From SHYR01 sp036013055 (GTDB lineage Bacteria; Chloroflexota; Dehalococcoidia; UBA2979), in assembly GCA_036013055.1 (NCBI GenBank), contig DASCQM010000006.1, forward strand, positions 248,001-312,000: DNA of 64,000 nt, given 5' to 3'. The position numbers and the translations under genes are program-made. Positions 15,946 through 24,560 of the stretch are shown piece after piece; positions within the stretch are counted from its first letter, which is position 1; the number at the start of each line of letters is the position of its first letter. Below the pieces are notes generated by a model that did no database searches, had not been told where the DNA came from, and saw nothing but the letters and a program-made list of their open reading frames with translations.

Positions 15946-18459
15946 ATGCCAGCACCACTGCGCGGTATCCGCGTGCTTGACCTGACGAGCGACGTCGCAG
16001 GGCCGTACGCGGCGAAGCTGCTTGCCGACTACGGGGCCGACGTACTGAAGGTCGAGCCGCCAGAAGGAGACCCCTCCCGCCAGTTCGGACCGTTCTACGG
16101 CGACGAGCCGCACCCCGAGACGTCAGGGCTCTTCCTGCACGTGAACACGAACAAGCGCTCGGTCACGCTCGACCCCTCGACAGCGGACGGCGCGGCAGAG
16201 GTGCGCCGGCTGGCGGCGGATGCCGACATCGTGCTGGAGGACTTCGCGCCCGGGCAGGTCGATGCGTGGGGCATCGGCTGGGGCGCGCTCTCGGCCGGTC
16301 GCGACGACCTCGTGATGTGCGCAATCACGCCATTCGGGCAGACGGGGCCGTACCGCGACTACCGCGGGTCGGAGATCACCCTGCAGGCGATCGGCGGGCC
16401 GATGCTCACGAACGGCCACGCCGACCGCGAACCGATCAAGCTCGGCGGTCACACCGCCCACTACCACGCAGGCGCCACGATCGCCTACGCGGTGATGCTG
16501 GCCCGCCTGCGCGTCGAACGCGGCGGGGCAGGGGACTACATCGACCTCGCGGTCTACGAATGCCAGGCGGGATCGCGCGACCGACGCGTGATCGAGCTGA
16601 CGGCGTCGGCTTACACCGGCAAGGCGTCAAAGCGTCCGGGCAGCGACATCCGCCTCGGATACGGCGTGCGCGAGACCATGGACGGCCACGTCGCGCTGAT
16701 GGGTGCCGGTGGCAGGCTGCCGATGCTGCTCACGCTGATCGGCCGCGAGGACATGCTCGCGAACGACGATCTCTACCTGCCGGCCGCATTCATTCCGGAA
16801 GCGCTCGTGACCGAGGTCGAGGGGTCATTCCGTGAGTACCTGATGCGGACGTCGAGCCTCGACTTCGTGGCGGCGGCGCAGGAACTGGGCATCCTCTGCG
16901 GCGCGATCCGCACTGTGAAGGAGACCGTCGAGGACGAGCACTTCCGCGGGCGCGGCGTCTGGGACACGATTGACCACCCGAACACCGGACCGATCGAGTA
17001 CCCCGGCCGTCCAATCATCATGAATGGCTCACCGCGCGTGACCCCGGGTCGCGCTCCGCTGCTCGGCGAGCACAACGACGCCCTGGCCGGCGATGCGTGG
17101 CTGGCACGCGAGGACGAGCCACGGATCGAGAGTGGCAATGCCTCGGGTAGTTCGCTGCCCCTCGATGGCGTGCGAGTCGCGTCGATTACCGTCGTCTGGG
17201 CCGGGCCACACACGGCGCAGGTGCTCGCGGAGTGGGGCGCCGACGTGATCCGCGTCGAGCCGACGACACGCATCCAGACGTCATCGCGTGGCGCTGATCA
17301 GTCGCTGACTCAGGAGCAGGGGCGGCAGCTCGGCGAGCGCGGCCAGTTGCTCGCGGGCTACCCCGACTTCGACCCGAAGGACGACCGCTGGAACCGCAAC
17401 CCGGCGTTCAACTCGCACTCCCGCAACAAGCGCTCGATGTCGTGCGACATTACGACCCCCGAGGGCAAGGAGGCCTTCTTGCGGCTGATCGAGAACAGCG
17501 ATGTCTTCGTCGAAAACAATGTGCCGGAGACGATCGAGAAGGCCGGCATCACCTGGGAAGAGCTGAAGGCGGTCAACCCGCGACTGATCATGATCCGCAT
17601 GCCGGGATACGGGCTCGACGGGCCGTACAAGAACTACCGCACGTTCGGGTCCCACGCCGAGGGCATGATCGGCCATCACCACATCCGCAACTATCCGGAT
17701 GCCCCGCCGGAGTTCGCGGGCAACGCGCTGACGGCCGATGCGAACGCCGGCGTGCTGGCCGCGCTGGCGGCCGTGATGGCGCTGCGCCACCGTGATCTCA
17801 CCGGCGAAGGTCAGCTGATCGAGATCCCGCTGGCGGAGGCGTTCTTGCCGAACATCGGCGAGTTCATCCTCGACTACACGATGAACGGCCACGTCGGCCC
17901 GTCGCAGGGGAACCTCCATCCGCACCACGCGCCGCACGGCGTCTACGCGACGCAGGGCGAGGACCAGTGGATCGTGCTCGATGTCGGCACGGACGAGGAA
18001 TTCGCCTCGCTGTGCGCGGTGCTCGGCGAGCCGACGCTGGCGCAGGACGCGCGCTTCGCGACGGCTGCGGCGCGGCTCGCGGATCGCGCGGCGCTCGATG
18101 CTGCGATCGGCGCGCTGACGGCGTCACGCGACAAGGAGCAGCTCTTCCACGAGTTGCAGGCGGCAGGCGTCGTCGCTACGCCGATGCACAACGGACTGGA
18201 GGCGCTCGCCGACCCGCAACTCGAGGCGCGCGAATGGTTCCGCGAGATCGACGTGCCGACGGTCGGCAAGCATCGCTATCCCGGCTATCTCTTCAAGATG
18301 CGCAACACCGCGGATGAGGTGCGCCTGCCGCCCCCGCTGCTTGGTGAGCACAGCGAGGAGATCTACGTCGATCTGCTCGGCTACTCGCAGCAGGAGTATC
18401 AGGCGATGGTCGACAGTGGACTCGTCGGGACCGCGTACCCCGCAGAGATACTGCCGTAG
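15946..18459 (+). CDS. Tandem-fused class III (CaiB/BaiF) CoA-transferase
   Basis: An 837-residue fusion of two CaiB/BaiF domains: residues ~1-390 (LRGIRVLDLTSDVAGPYAA start) and ~405-825 (LDGVRVASITVVWAGPHTA start). Class III transferases move CoA between carboxylic acids through an active-site Asp (Asp169 in formyl-CoA transferase). That Asp is present in the second half as Asp598 in TADANAG. The aligned position in the first half is His172 in TAHYHAG, so only the C-terminal half looks catalytic. The ATG at 15946 follows AAGGGGG; a -10-like TATAGT lies at 15918-15923. It probably activates an acid for the dehydrogenase and hydratase encoded nearby. Confidence 0.9.
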   Translation: MPAPLRGIRVLDLTSDVAGPYAAKLLADYGADVLKVEPPEGDPSRQFGPFYGDEPHPETSGLFLHVNTNKRSVTLDPSTADGAAEVRRLAADADIVLEDFAPGQVDAWGIGWGALSAGRDDLVMCAITPFGQTGPYRDYRGSEITLQAIGGPMLTNGHADREPIKLGGHTAHYHAGATIAYAVMLARLRVERGGAGDYIDLAVYECQAGSRDRRVIELTASAYTGKASKRPGSDIRLGYGVRETMDGHVALMGAGGRLPMLLTLIGREDMLANDDLYLPAAFIPEALVTEVEGSFREYLMRTSSLDFVAAAQELGILCGAIRTVKETVEDEHFRGRGVWDTIDHPNTGPIEYPGRPIIMNGSPRVTPGRAPLLGEHNDALAGDAWLAREDEPRIESGNASGSSLPLDGVRVASITVVWAGPHTAQVLAEWGADVIRVEPTTRIQTSSRGADQSLTQEQGRQLGERGQLLAGYPDFDPKDDRWNRNPAFNSHSRNKRSMSCDITTPEGKEAFLRLIENSDVFVENNVPETIEKAGITWEELKAVNPRLIMIRMPGYGLDGPYKNYRTFGSHAEGMIGHHHIRNYPDAPPEFAGNALTADANAGVLAALAAVMALRHRDLTGEGQLIEIPLAEAFLPNIGEFILDYTMNGHVGPSQGNLHPHHAPHGVYATQGEDQWIVLDVGTDEEFASLCAVLGEPTLAQDARFATAAARLADRAALDAAIGALTASRDKEQLFHELQAAGVVATPMHNGLEALADPQLEAREWFREIDVPTVGKHRYPGYLFKMRNTADEVRLPPPLLGEHSEEIYVDLLGYSQQEYQAMVDSGLVGTAYPAEILP

Positions 18460-18472
18460 TCGCGCTCGTCCG

Positions 18473-19405
18473 CTACGACTCGCGGTCGCCGGAGAGGAAC
18501 GTAGCCGGCGCCTCGATCAGCATCGCGTCGAGATTGGCGTCGGAGACACCGCGCTCGCTGAGCGCGGCGCGCACCATCGTCGGCACGTAGACGAACGTGC
18601 TCGGTGGCTCGTGCGCATCGTGCGGCAGCCAATCCCACTCCGGGACGTGGTCGTGCGAGAGCATGATGTGATCCGCGCGGCCCTCCTCGCAGAGAGTTGC
18701 GATCGCATCGAGCACTTCCGGCTCGTTCTCGCGCCCCGGCTTGAAGTTGTCGATCGAGAGGTAGTGCCCGGTATCGAGCACCTCGCGCAGGTAGCCGACA
18801 TCGCCGGTGAAGGCGTGGCCGATCGCGACGAGCTGCGGGGGCACGTCGGTGTCCGCGAAGACACGCATCTGGTCGCGCCCGACGATGTAGGGCGAAGTGT
18901 GCGTCGTGATTGGCACCAGCGTCCGCGCGGCGACGGCCGCAGCCGCGCGCAGCACCTTCTCCTGCACCTCGCCGATGCCGGGGTCGGCGTTGTTCGCGAG
19001 CTTGATCACGCCCGCTCGTACGCCTGATCCGGCGATGCCGTGCTCGATCTCTCGCTGGAAGACCCCCTCGATATCGTCCTGTGAGGCGACGCTGAACCAG
19101 CGCGGGATGTCGATCCAGATGCCCGTGCAGGCAACGACGTTCACGCCGGAGACCTCCGAGATCGCGCGGATCAGCTCGATGTCGCGGCCGAGGTCGGGGG
19201 GCGAGACATCGACGATCGTGCCGACGCCGGCCTCCGCTGCCTCGCGCAATTCGGCGGCGGCGTGGGCGACCAGCGCATCGCGGTCGTAGAGCCACGGGTA
19301 TTGCTCGGGAAGGCCGGGCGAGGCGAGTACGAGGTGCTCATGCGCGAGCGTGAGACCGAGTTCGTCGTGCTGCACGGCTCCTGCCGCACACTGGATCGCA
19401 ACCAT
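18473..19405 (-). CDS. Phosphotriesterase-family metal-dependent hydrolase
   Basis: A 310-residue amidohydrolase-fold protein of the phosphotriesterase (PTE) family. The metal ligands are visible: His-x-His in LAHEHL, a candidate carboxylated Lys in GVIKLA, His in ITTHTS, His in AIGHAF and Asp in LSHDHVP. Known members hydrolyse organophosphates, lactones or sugar lactones; lactonase activity is the likeliest given the surrounding catabolic genes. An AGGAG Shine-Dalgarno sequence sits six bases before the ATG. It converges with the CoA-transferase gene, 13 bases apart. Confidence 0.88.
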   Translation of the reverse strand: MVAIQCAAGAVQHDELGLTLAHEHLVLASPGLPEQYPWLYDRDALVAHAAAELREAAEAGVGTIVDVSPPDLGRDIELIRAISEVSGVNVVACTGIWIDIPRWFSVASQDDIEGVFQREIEHGIAGSGVRAGVIKLANNADPGIGEVQEKVLRAAAAVAARTLVPITTHTSPYIVGRDQMRVFADTDVPPQLVAIGHAFTGDVGYLREVLDTGHYLSIDNFKPGRENEPEVLDAIATLCEEGRADHIMLSHDHVPEWDWLPHDAHEPPSTFVYVPTMVRAALSERGVSDANLDAMLIEAPATFLSGDRES

Positions 19406-19557
19406 CGAGTACTCCTGTCACAGCCTGCAACCGGCGCGCGACGGCTGTGAGCGACCGCGCCTCGCAGAGCGAATTGCCTGCGCAGGTATCGCCGCGCTGG
19501 CAAGGCGAGCCTAGCACTCCGCCGCCGCGCTGGAGCGACTCGCGAGGCGGGATCGTC

Positions 19558-20088
19558 CTATTCAGGGGCGAGCCTTGAGAAGTAGGTCCTGATCGAGTCA
19601 GCTCGCTCCACCGACCAGGTGGCGAAGCCCTTCTCCTTCATGATGTCGATCGCTGGAGCGGGCAGGTGCGCCGTGACTAGCTCCAGGATCTCGCCATCCT
19701 CCATCGGCGTCGCCTGCAGCAGCAGGGGCCGCAGTGGCATCACGTCGGGATCCACGTCCTGTTCATCGATCGATGCCACCACGCGGTCGCTGTCGAACCA
19801 GTCCGGCTGACTCGAGAAGTACGAGGCTGTGTCGGTCTCTGCGTCGCGCGCGATCGGCTCCTGTCCGACGGCGGCTCGAAGCTGGTTCACTACCTCCAGC
19901 ACCGGCAAGCGACCAACTGCGGCCGCCTGCCGTAGCGAGGCCACACGAGCGACGCTGCGCCGGAGGATCGGATTGCGCAGCTTCTTGAAGGGCGGTGCGA
20001 TTCCGATCAACACCTCCTCCAGTTCCGGGTACTGATCCAGGAGCGCCGCAACTTTGGTCTCTGGCGTGATCGGCAGTCGTTCGGGCAT
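19558..20088 (-). CDS. DUF1858 plus DUF2249-like two-domain protein
   Basis: A 176-residue soluble protein. Residues ~5-75 match DUF1858 (ITPETKVAALLDQYPELEEVL and the NPILRRSVARVASLRQAA helix pair). Residues ~105-175 match DUF2249 (IDEQDVDPDVMPLRPLLLQATPMEDGEILEL then a strand-helix ending in ADSIRTYFSRL). These domains usually occur together in proteins linked to anaerobic or nitrogen-oxide metabolism and to Fe-S cluster repair, but the function is not established. It sits alone, divergent from an acyl-CoA dehydrogenase, with 152 unremarkable bases on its 3' side. Confidence 0.75.
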   Translation of the reverse strand: MPERLPITPETKVAALLDQYPELEEVLIGIAPPFKKLRNPILRRSVARVASLRQAAAVGRLPVLEVVNQLRAAVGQEPIARDAETDTASYFSSQPDWFDSDRVVASIDEQDVDPDVMPLRPLLLQATPMEDGEILELVTAHLPAPAIDIMKEKGFATWSVERADSIRTYFSRLAPE

Positions 20089-20300
20089 CTCTGGCGCTCT
20101 CGCTCACAGGCTGGTGGATTCTGGCGGCGTGACCATCGGCTGATCCGGAGCGGCAGTTCGAACCGCTGGTGCGTCGCATCGTACTCGTGCGGTACGGTCG
20201 GGCGCAGTCGGACGATCTGGCGCATCTGGCCCGTCGGCGTCGTAGCATGTCGCCGGGCGTATCATCGGCGCGACCGCGCAGGCGCTCACGTGGAGGCGAC

Positions 20301-21458
20301 ATGGACTTCGGTTGGAACAACGACGAGCAAGAGTTTCGAGCGGAGGTCCGTTCGTTCATCGAGGGCCGCTGGTCCTCGGGTACGGGCTACGACTGGGAGG
20401 CGTCAGGCGATCGCGAGGCGACGCTGACGTACCAGCAGGCGCTGGTGGACAACGGCTGGCTGACGATGGCGTGGCCGGAGCAGTACGGCGGCAAGGACGC
20501 CTCGTACATGCAGCAGATGATCTTCAGCGAAGAAAGCGTGCTGACCGGCGCACCGCGAGGCGGGCAGGGCACCTCGCTGGTCGGACCGACGCTGATGATC
20601 TTCGGCACGGACGAGCAGAAGCTGGACCACCTGCCAAAGATCTCGCGCAACGAGGTGCGGTGGGCGCAGGGCTACTCAGAGCCGAGCGCCGGCTCCGATC
20701 TCGCGTCGCTCCAGACGCGCGCCGTCCGAGATGGCGACGAGTTCGTCGTCAACGGACAGAAGATCTGGACGTCGGGAGCGCAGCACGCCGACTGGCTGCA
20801 CGTGCTTACCCGCACCGACCCCGACGCCCCGAAGCATCGCGGTATCTCCTACTTCATGATCGACATCAAGACACCGGGGATCACGGTTCGCCCGCTGACC
20901 CAGATCACCGGTGCCAGCGAGTTCAACGAGACGTTCTTCGAGGATGTGCGCGTCCCAGCGGCGAACATGATCGGCGAGGAAGATCGCGGCTGGTACGTCG
21001 GCGCGGCAACGCTCGACTTCGAGCGCTCCGGCGTCGATCGCACCGCCGGGTTCCGCGGCCCGTACCACCGGCTGATGTCGTACGTGAAGGATGAGGCGAA
21101 CGCGGTCGAGCTGACCGAGCCGCGACGCAGGGCGCTCGCAGAGATCCAGGTGGAGGGTGAGGTCGCGCGCTACGTCGGCTATCGCGTGACGTGGATGCAG
21201 TCCAGCGGCCAGGTGCCGAATTACGAGGCGTCGATGGCCAAGGTCTTCGGCTCGGAGATGATCCAGCGTGATGCGCAGCGGGCGATGCAGGTGCTCGGGC
21301 TGCCCGGCGCGTTGAAGCCCGAGTCGGCGCACGCCGTGGAGAGCGGTATGTACTGCCAGATCTACCTCTGGGCACCGTCTCGCTCGATCCTCGCGGGGAC
21401 GTCGGAGATTCAGCGCAACATCATCGCCACGCGCGGGTTGGGCTTGCCGCGAGGGTAG
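20301..21458 (+). CDS. Acyl-CoA dehydrogenase
   Basis: A 385-residue acyl-CoA dehydrogenase, paralogous to the one at 9999-11225 (shared QGYSEP-GSDLASLQTRAVRDGDE and GTSEIQRNIIATRGLGLPRG blocks). The chemistry is FAD-dependent desaturation of an acyl-CoA. The ATG at 20301 has GTGGAGGCGAC upstream. The open frame reaches back to 20169, but that extension is Arg-rich and lacks the family start. The F420-type reductase gene follows on the same strand after 124 bases with an almost identical leader. Confidence 0.92.
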   Translation: MDFGWNNDEQEFRAEVRSFIEGRWSSGTGYDWEASGDREATLTYQQALVDNGWLTMAWPEQYGGKDASYMQQMIFSEESVLTGAPRGGQGTSLVGPTLMIFGTDEQKLDHLPKISRNEVRWAQGYSEPSAGSDLASLQTRAVRDGDEFVVNGQKIWTSGAQHADWLHVLTRTDPDAPKHRGISYFMIDIKTPGITVRPLTQITGASEFNETFFEDVRVPAANMIGEEDRGWYVGAATLDFERSGVDRTAGFRGPYHRLMSYVKDEANAVELTEPRRRALAEIQVEGEVARYVGYRVTWMQSSGQVPNYEASMAKVFGSEMIQRDAQRAMQVLGLPGALKPESAHAVESGMYCQIYLWAPSRSILAGTSEIQRNIIATRGLGLPRG

Positions 21459-21582
21459 CCATCCCGTCGGCGGGCAACGCTTCGTCGGCCTTCGCGATTC
21501 GCGAGCGACGACGACAGTGTCCGTAGGTGGACACTCCCTCGGCAGTAAGCGAGCATCGGCGGTGAGCGTCAGAGGAGGCGAC

Positions 21583-22020
21583 ATGGCCGAGTACATCCCG
21601 AGCACGTCCGACTGGGTCCGCGAGCAGGTGGAGCTTTACGAGCGCACCAATGGTGACGAGGGCACCGCGCTGCGCGACACCGGGATGCCGGTGATCATCG
21701 TCACGAACAATGGCAACAAGACCGGTGCGGTACGGAAGACGCCACTGATGCGGGTGAAGGACGGCGACAACTACGTCCTGGTCGGCTCGAAGGGCGGCGC
21801 GCCTCAGCACCCGGTCTGGGTACACAACCTGCGCGCGGATGCCGACGTCGAGATCCGCGACATCGCCGAGGTGCAGCGCATGCGCGTGCGCGAGGTGCCC
21901 GAGGGGGATGAGCGTTCGCGCCTCTGGACGCTGAGCGTCGAAGCGTTTCCGCCGTACGCGGATTACCAGCAGCGCACGGAGCGCCTGATCCCGGTCTTCG
22001 TCGCAGAACCAGTCGAGTAG
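21583..22020 (+). CDS. Deazaflavin (F420)-dependent nitroreductase family protein
   Basis: A 145-residue member of the DDN/F420-dependent reductase family (DUF385). Diagnostic segments are VIIVTNNGNKTGAVRKTPLMRV, VLVGSKGG and HPVWVHNLRADADVEIRD, which in known members bind deazaflavin F420. It should transfer hydride from reduced F420 to a quinone, nitro-compound or similar acceptor; this implies the organism makes or scavenges F420. AGAGGAGGCGAC precedes the ATG. A long minus-strand open frame covers the same bases, but it is an antisense artefact downstream of a pseudogene. Confidence 0.88.
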   Translation: MAEYIPSTSDWVREQVELYERTNGDEGTALRDTGMPVIIVTNNGNKTGAVRKTPLMRVKDGDNYVLVGSKGGAPQHPVWVHNLRADADVEIRDIAEVQRMRVREVPEGDERSRLWTLSVEAFPPYADYQQRTERLIPVFVAEPVE

Positions 22021-22059
22021 GTCCGCGACCGGAGTTCGGAATGCTCTTCGAAGCCGCAG

Positions 22060-22640
22060 CGCGGTATGCGGGCAGTGATATCGAGCGGTGTGTTTGGCGG
22101 CCCCGACCATCGCACCGAGGCCATCGGCCGGGCCGTCACCCCATAGCGTCTCGATCAGCCCGTGCTGGTGCAGGGCTTTGGCGACGGACTTCAATCCGAA
22201 AGCAAGGGCCCCGCGAATGACGACGGGCTCCTCCCTCATAACGTCGCCAAGGAAGTCGAACCAGCGGGGCGTTGTCCAGTCGTTGTCGGGATGTCGCTCC
22301 TTCGCGGAGTTGTAGGCGGTCTCGAGCGACGTGACCTCAGCGGGCGACCAGTGGATCACCTGCGGTACTTCACCGTCCGGGTCGAGACGCTGCTGCACGT
22401 CCTGTATGTGCTCGACCCATTCGCCGATGATCTCCGCCTCCTTGGGCTCGGTGAGCGAGTCAGCGACGAAGGACGCGAACGTCCACTCTCCGTCCTCCAC
22501 GTGACCGCACCCGATGTTGAAGATCAGCGGTTGACCTCCCCGGCGGGGAATCTGTGACATGTCGTCGGCTACGTCACTTACCGTTTCAAAGTCAACGTAG
22601 AACTCCAGCGGCGGCTCGTCCCGCCACTTGGCGACTAGAG
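22060..22640 (-). pseudogene. Remnant of RNase H-like (DEDD) nuclease domain gene
   Basis: Reading minus from ~22640, the translation is a convincing RNase_H_2/YprB-type exonuclease fragment: WRDEPPLEFYVDFETVSD, where DFE (22585-22593) is the catalytic DxE, then QPLIFNIGCGHVEDGEW, FHWSPAEV-like HWSPAEVTSLETAYNSA and LGAMVGA. The last conserved block breaks off after KHTARYH with no recognisable tail. Upstream of the DFE the frame runs to a TAG at 22681-22683 without any ATG, GTG or TTG before the motif. Such domains normally form the C-terminal half of larger RecB-like nucleases. Both ends are therefore missing, and the remnant abuts tRNA-Asp. Confidence 0.7.
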
Positions 22641-22651
22641 AAACTCGAACC

Positions 22652-22697
22652 CCGCCATACCCGCTGAGGGTCGAGTCTAGCTAGCGGGTTATGGCGG
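22652..22697. repeat. Inverted repeat overlapping the tRNA-Asp 3' end
   Basis: The arms are CCGCCATACCCGCT (22652-22665) and AGCGGGTTATGGCGG (22683-22697), complementary with a single bulged base. The right arm contains the encoded CCA end and the last acceptor bases of tRNA-Asp. In tRNA transcription order it forms a hairpin directly at the 3' end. It might stop transcription or guide 3' processing; it has no U-run. It could also be an inverted copy left by recombination at the tRNA end. Confidence 0.55.
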
Positions 22698-22767
22698 CCC
22701 CGACCGGATTCGAACCGGCGGCCTCGTCCTTGACAGGGACGCGAGCACTCCGCTGCTCCACGGGGCC
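22692..22767 (-). tRNA. tRNA-Asp (GTC)
   Basis: Reading minus, a 76-base cloverleaf: acceptor GGCCCCG paired with CGGGGCC, discriminator G then encoded CCA; D-stem GAGC/GCTC; anticodon stem CGTCC/GGACG with loop CTGTCAA, giving anticodon GTC; T-arm GCCGG-TTCGAAT-CCGGT. Discriminator G73 and anticodon GTC are both aspartate identity elements. It decodes GAC and GAU. A promoter is visible 20 bases upstream. Confidence 0.95.
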
Positions 22768-22787
22768 GCGATCACCGCAGCTCGAAT

Positions 22788-22816
22788 AGGCTAGGCGTTG
22801 GTCGGCTGCCGATCAA
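22788..22816 (-). promoter_or_regulatory. Putative sigma70 promoter of tRNA-Asp
   Basis: On the minus strand TTGATC, 17 bases, TAGCCT; the -10 ends 20 bases before the mature 5' end of the tRNA. Spacing is ideal and the hexamers are reasonable matches (TTGACA/TAnnnT). Confidence 0.5.
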
Positions 22817-22885
22817 TCGTCGGAGCGACCAATCTCTCCTCGCTTGACAGGATGTTCGCCGGTAGACTCGTCGCAGAGGAGTCCG

Positions 22886-23125
22886 ATGCCGCGAAATCCA
22901 CGCCGCCGACGCCAGGTTCCACGTCGCCTGCCGCCCCGCCCAGGCGAACCGGCCGCTGCCCCACCAGCGAATGCTAGGACCGCTTCAACGCGCGAGTCGC
23001 GGCCTGCTCGACTGGTCGAGCGTGAGGCGCCGTACCTGCGTGCCGAGCTGCGGCGCGTCTTCTCGCTCTCGGCGGTCTCACTGGCTCTGCTCGCGTTGCT
23101 GGTGGTCGTCGACCGCGTCCGCTGA
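22886..23125 (+). CDS. Small single-pass membrane protein (79 aa)
   Basis: A highly basic proline/arginine-rich cytoplasmic N-terminus (MPRNPRRRRQVPRRLPPRPG) is followed by a short helix (YLRAELRRVFSLSAVS) and one C-terminal transmembrane segment (LALLALLVVVDRV). AGAGGAG precedes the ATG at 22886; the upstream ATG at 22844 has no such site. The function is unknown. It converges with a zinc-ribbon membrane-protein gene 17 bases away, and the pair may act together, which is only a guess. Confidence 0.65.
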   Translation: MPRNPRRRRQVPRRLPPRPGEPAAAPPANARTASTRESRPARLVEREAPYLRAELRRVFSLSAVSLALLALLVVVDRVR

Positions 23126-23142
23126 AGCCCTGCTGGTCGCGG

Positions 23143-23562
23143 CTACCTGAGCTGGTTCCACGCGTAGCTGATGCCGGCGACGACCGCGAGCATTCCCGCT
23201 GTGTCGCGGCTGAAGAGCGAGATGTCGCCGAGTACGACGAGCCGTACGCTACCCGCGATCAGGATCGAGACGACCGCGAGCATCTGAATCGTGACGCCTC
23301 GCTTGCCTCCACTGGCGCGCAAGATCGCCTGACTGATGATCGCGCCCGCGCCGACCCCAAGCAGCAGTCCGATCGCAAGCGTGAAGAGACCGGACGCGCG
23401 CTGAACGGGGAGCATGAGCGCGCCGACGAATCCGAGCGGCAGCGCCACGACGATCGCGGCCGCCATGGCCCTCGCGTATTCCGCGATGCCGACCTCGTAC
23501 ATCGGCGGGCGTCGGAGCTGCGCGCACTCCGCGCAGCGGGCGCCGCCAGGCGTGTGCACCAT
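23143..23562 (-). CDS. Zinc-ribbon/B-box membrane protein, start codon unresolved
   Basis: The visible 139 residues contain part of a zinc-binding module and about four transmembrane segments. In-frame codons upstream of the listed ATG encode the missing part of the module (PYCLAHPDVETELQCGRCGN), giving the pattern YC-x2-H-x6-C-x2-C typical of B-box-like zinc ribbons at the head of such membrane proteins. No ATG, GTG or TTG precedes it before an in-frame TGA near 23655. One inserted base in the CAT-CCC just after AAGGGAG would restore a start (MPVPYC), so a one-base deletion is possible. The true gene probably spans 23143 to about 23645. It may integrate a membrane function; none is known. 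Confidence 0.6.
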   Translation of the reverse strand: MVHTPGGARCAECAQLRRPPMYEVGIAEYARAMAAAIVVALPLGFVGALMLPVQRASGLFTLAIGLLLGVGAGAIISQAILRASGGKRGVTIQMLAVVSILIAGSVRLVVLGDISLFSRDTAGMLAVVAGISYAWNQLR

Positions 23563-23666
23563 GTCCTGATGGCAGATGAAGTTGCCGCAGCGTCCGCACT
23601 GCAGCTCGGTCTCAACATCGGGATGGGCGAGGCAGTAGGGGACGGGATGCTCCCTTCAGCGTGCGG

Positions 23667-24530
23667 TCAGGCGGCCGGCGTCGGCTCGGGAACCTCGCAG
23701 CCCTGTTCGCGAGCGGCTACGAGGAAGTCGTGAACGACGGCGTCCGGCAGGGGTATCTCACCGGGCTGACGCTCGCCATCGCGCTCGATCCCGTGGTAGT
23801 CGGAGCCTCCGAGCGGGAACAGGGCGTGGGTCTCCGCGAGCGCGTGGAGCGACTCCACCAGCTCAGGCGGGTAGTTCTTGTAGAAGACCTCCATGCCGAA
23901 GAGCCCATCCGCCGACAGCGCCGCCGCAACGTTCTCGTAGTCCTCGGTGAACGAGGGGTGCGCGAACACCGCCAGACCGCCGGCCGCGCAAATCATGGCG
24001 ATCGCCTGCGGGGGCGTCAGCTTCTCGCGCTGCACGTACGCGGGGCTGTTGCGTCCGAGGAAGCGGTCGAACGCTTCGTTGAACGTGCTGATGTGACCGG
24101 CTTCGAGCAGAGCCTGCGCGACGTGTGGCCGGCCGATCGAGCCCTCGCCGGCAATTTCCTGTACGCGTTCCCACTCGATCGGCGCGCCCATCTCGGCGAG
24201 CGCCTTCACCATCCCTTCGGCGCGGGCGACGCGGCCCTCGCGGAAGCTCCGGAGCTGCTCGTTGAGCGTGCTATCCGCGACATCGATGAAGAGGCCGAGC
24301 ATGTGGACCTCGCTGCCGGGGACGTCGCACGAGAGTTCCACGGCGGGGATCAAGGTGAATCCGGGGTGGCGGGCAGCGGCCGCGGACGCTTCCGCCTGCC
24401 CATCGAGCGTGTCGTGGTCGCTGAGCGCGAGCACCTGCACGCCGCGCGAGACAGCGAGGTCAACGAGTTCGGTCGGCGAGCGCGTGCCGTCGGACTGCGT
24501 CGAATGTGTGTGAAAGTCGCCGATGCTCAT
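23667..24530 (-). CDS. PHP-domain phosphoesterase
   Basis: A 287-residue PHP-fold protein (polymerase and histidinol phosphatase family). Metal ligands are visible in DFHTHSTQSDG, LSDHDTLDG, AVELSC, a late FAHPS and GGSDYHG. Members include 3',5'-nucleoside bisphosphate phosphatases and RNase AM-type 5'-3' exonucleases. Its position downstream of rny and the ymdB-like gene fits an RNA- or nucleotide-processing role. The gap to the ymdB-like gene is 30 bases on the same strand, so it is probably in the same transcript. Confidence 0.85.
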   Translation of the reverse strand: MSIGDFHTHSTQSDGTRSPTELVDLAVSRGVQVLALSDHDTLDGQAEASAAAARHPGFTLIPAVELSCDVPGSEVHMLGLFIDVADSTLNEQLRSFREGRVARAEGMVKALAEMGAPIEWERVQEIAGEGSIGRPHVAQALLEAGHISTFNEAFDRFLGRNSPAYVQREKLTPPQAIAMICAAGGLAVFAHPSFTEDYENVAAALSADGLFGMEVFYKNYPPELVESLHALAETHALFPLGGSDYHGIERDGERQPGEIPLPDAVVHDFLVAAREQGCEVPEPTPAA

Positions 24531-24560
24531 CGTCAGTCCTTCGTTGTGCGGTGCGAGACG

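Noticed and set aside
21421..22060. Long minus-strand open frame opposite the F420 reductase gene
   Set aside because: It is antisense to a strongly conserved gene and has no protein-family features; only its upstream part (22060-22640) is a real nuclease fragment.
22634..22660. T-arm-like sequence (GGGGTTCGAGTTTC on minus) suggesting a second tRNA
   Set aside because: The T-stem does not pair (C/C and several G/T) and no acceptor or anticodon arm is found; the bases lie just upstream of the open nuclease remnant.
22844..22868. TTGACA at 22844 followed by TAGACT at 22863 upstream of the small membrane gene
   Set aside because: The spacer is only 13 bases, too short for a sigma70 promoter; the gene also has an ordinary Shine-Dalgarno leader.
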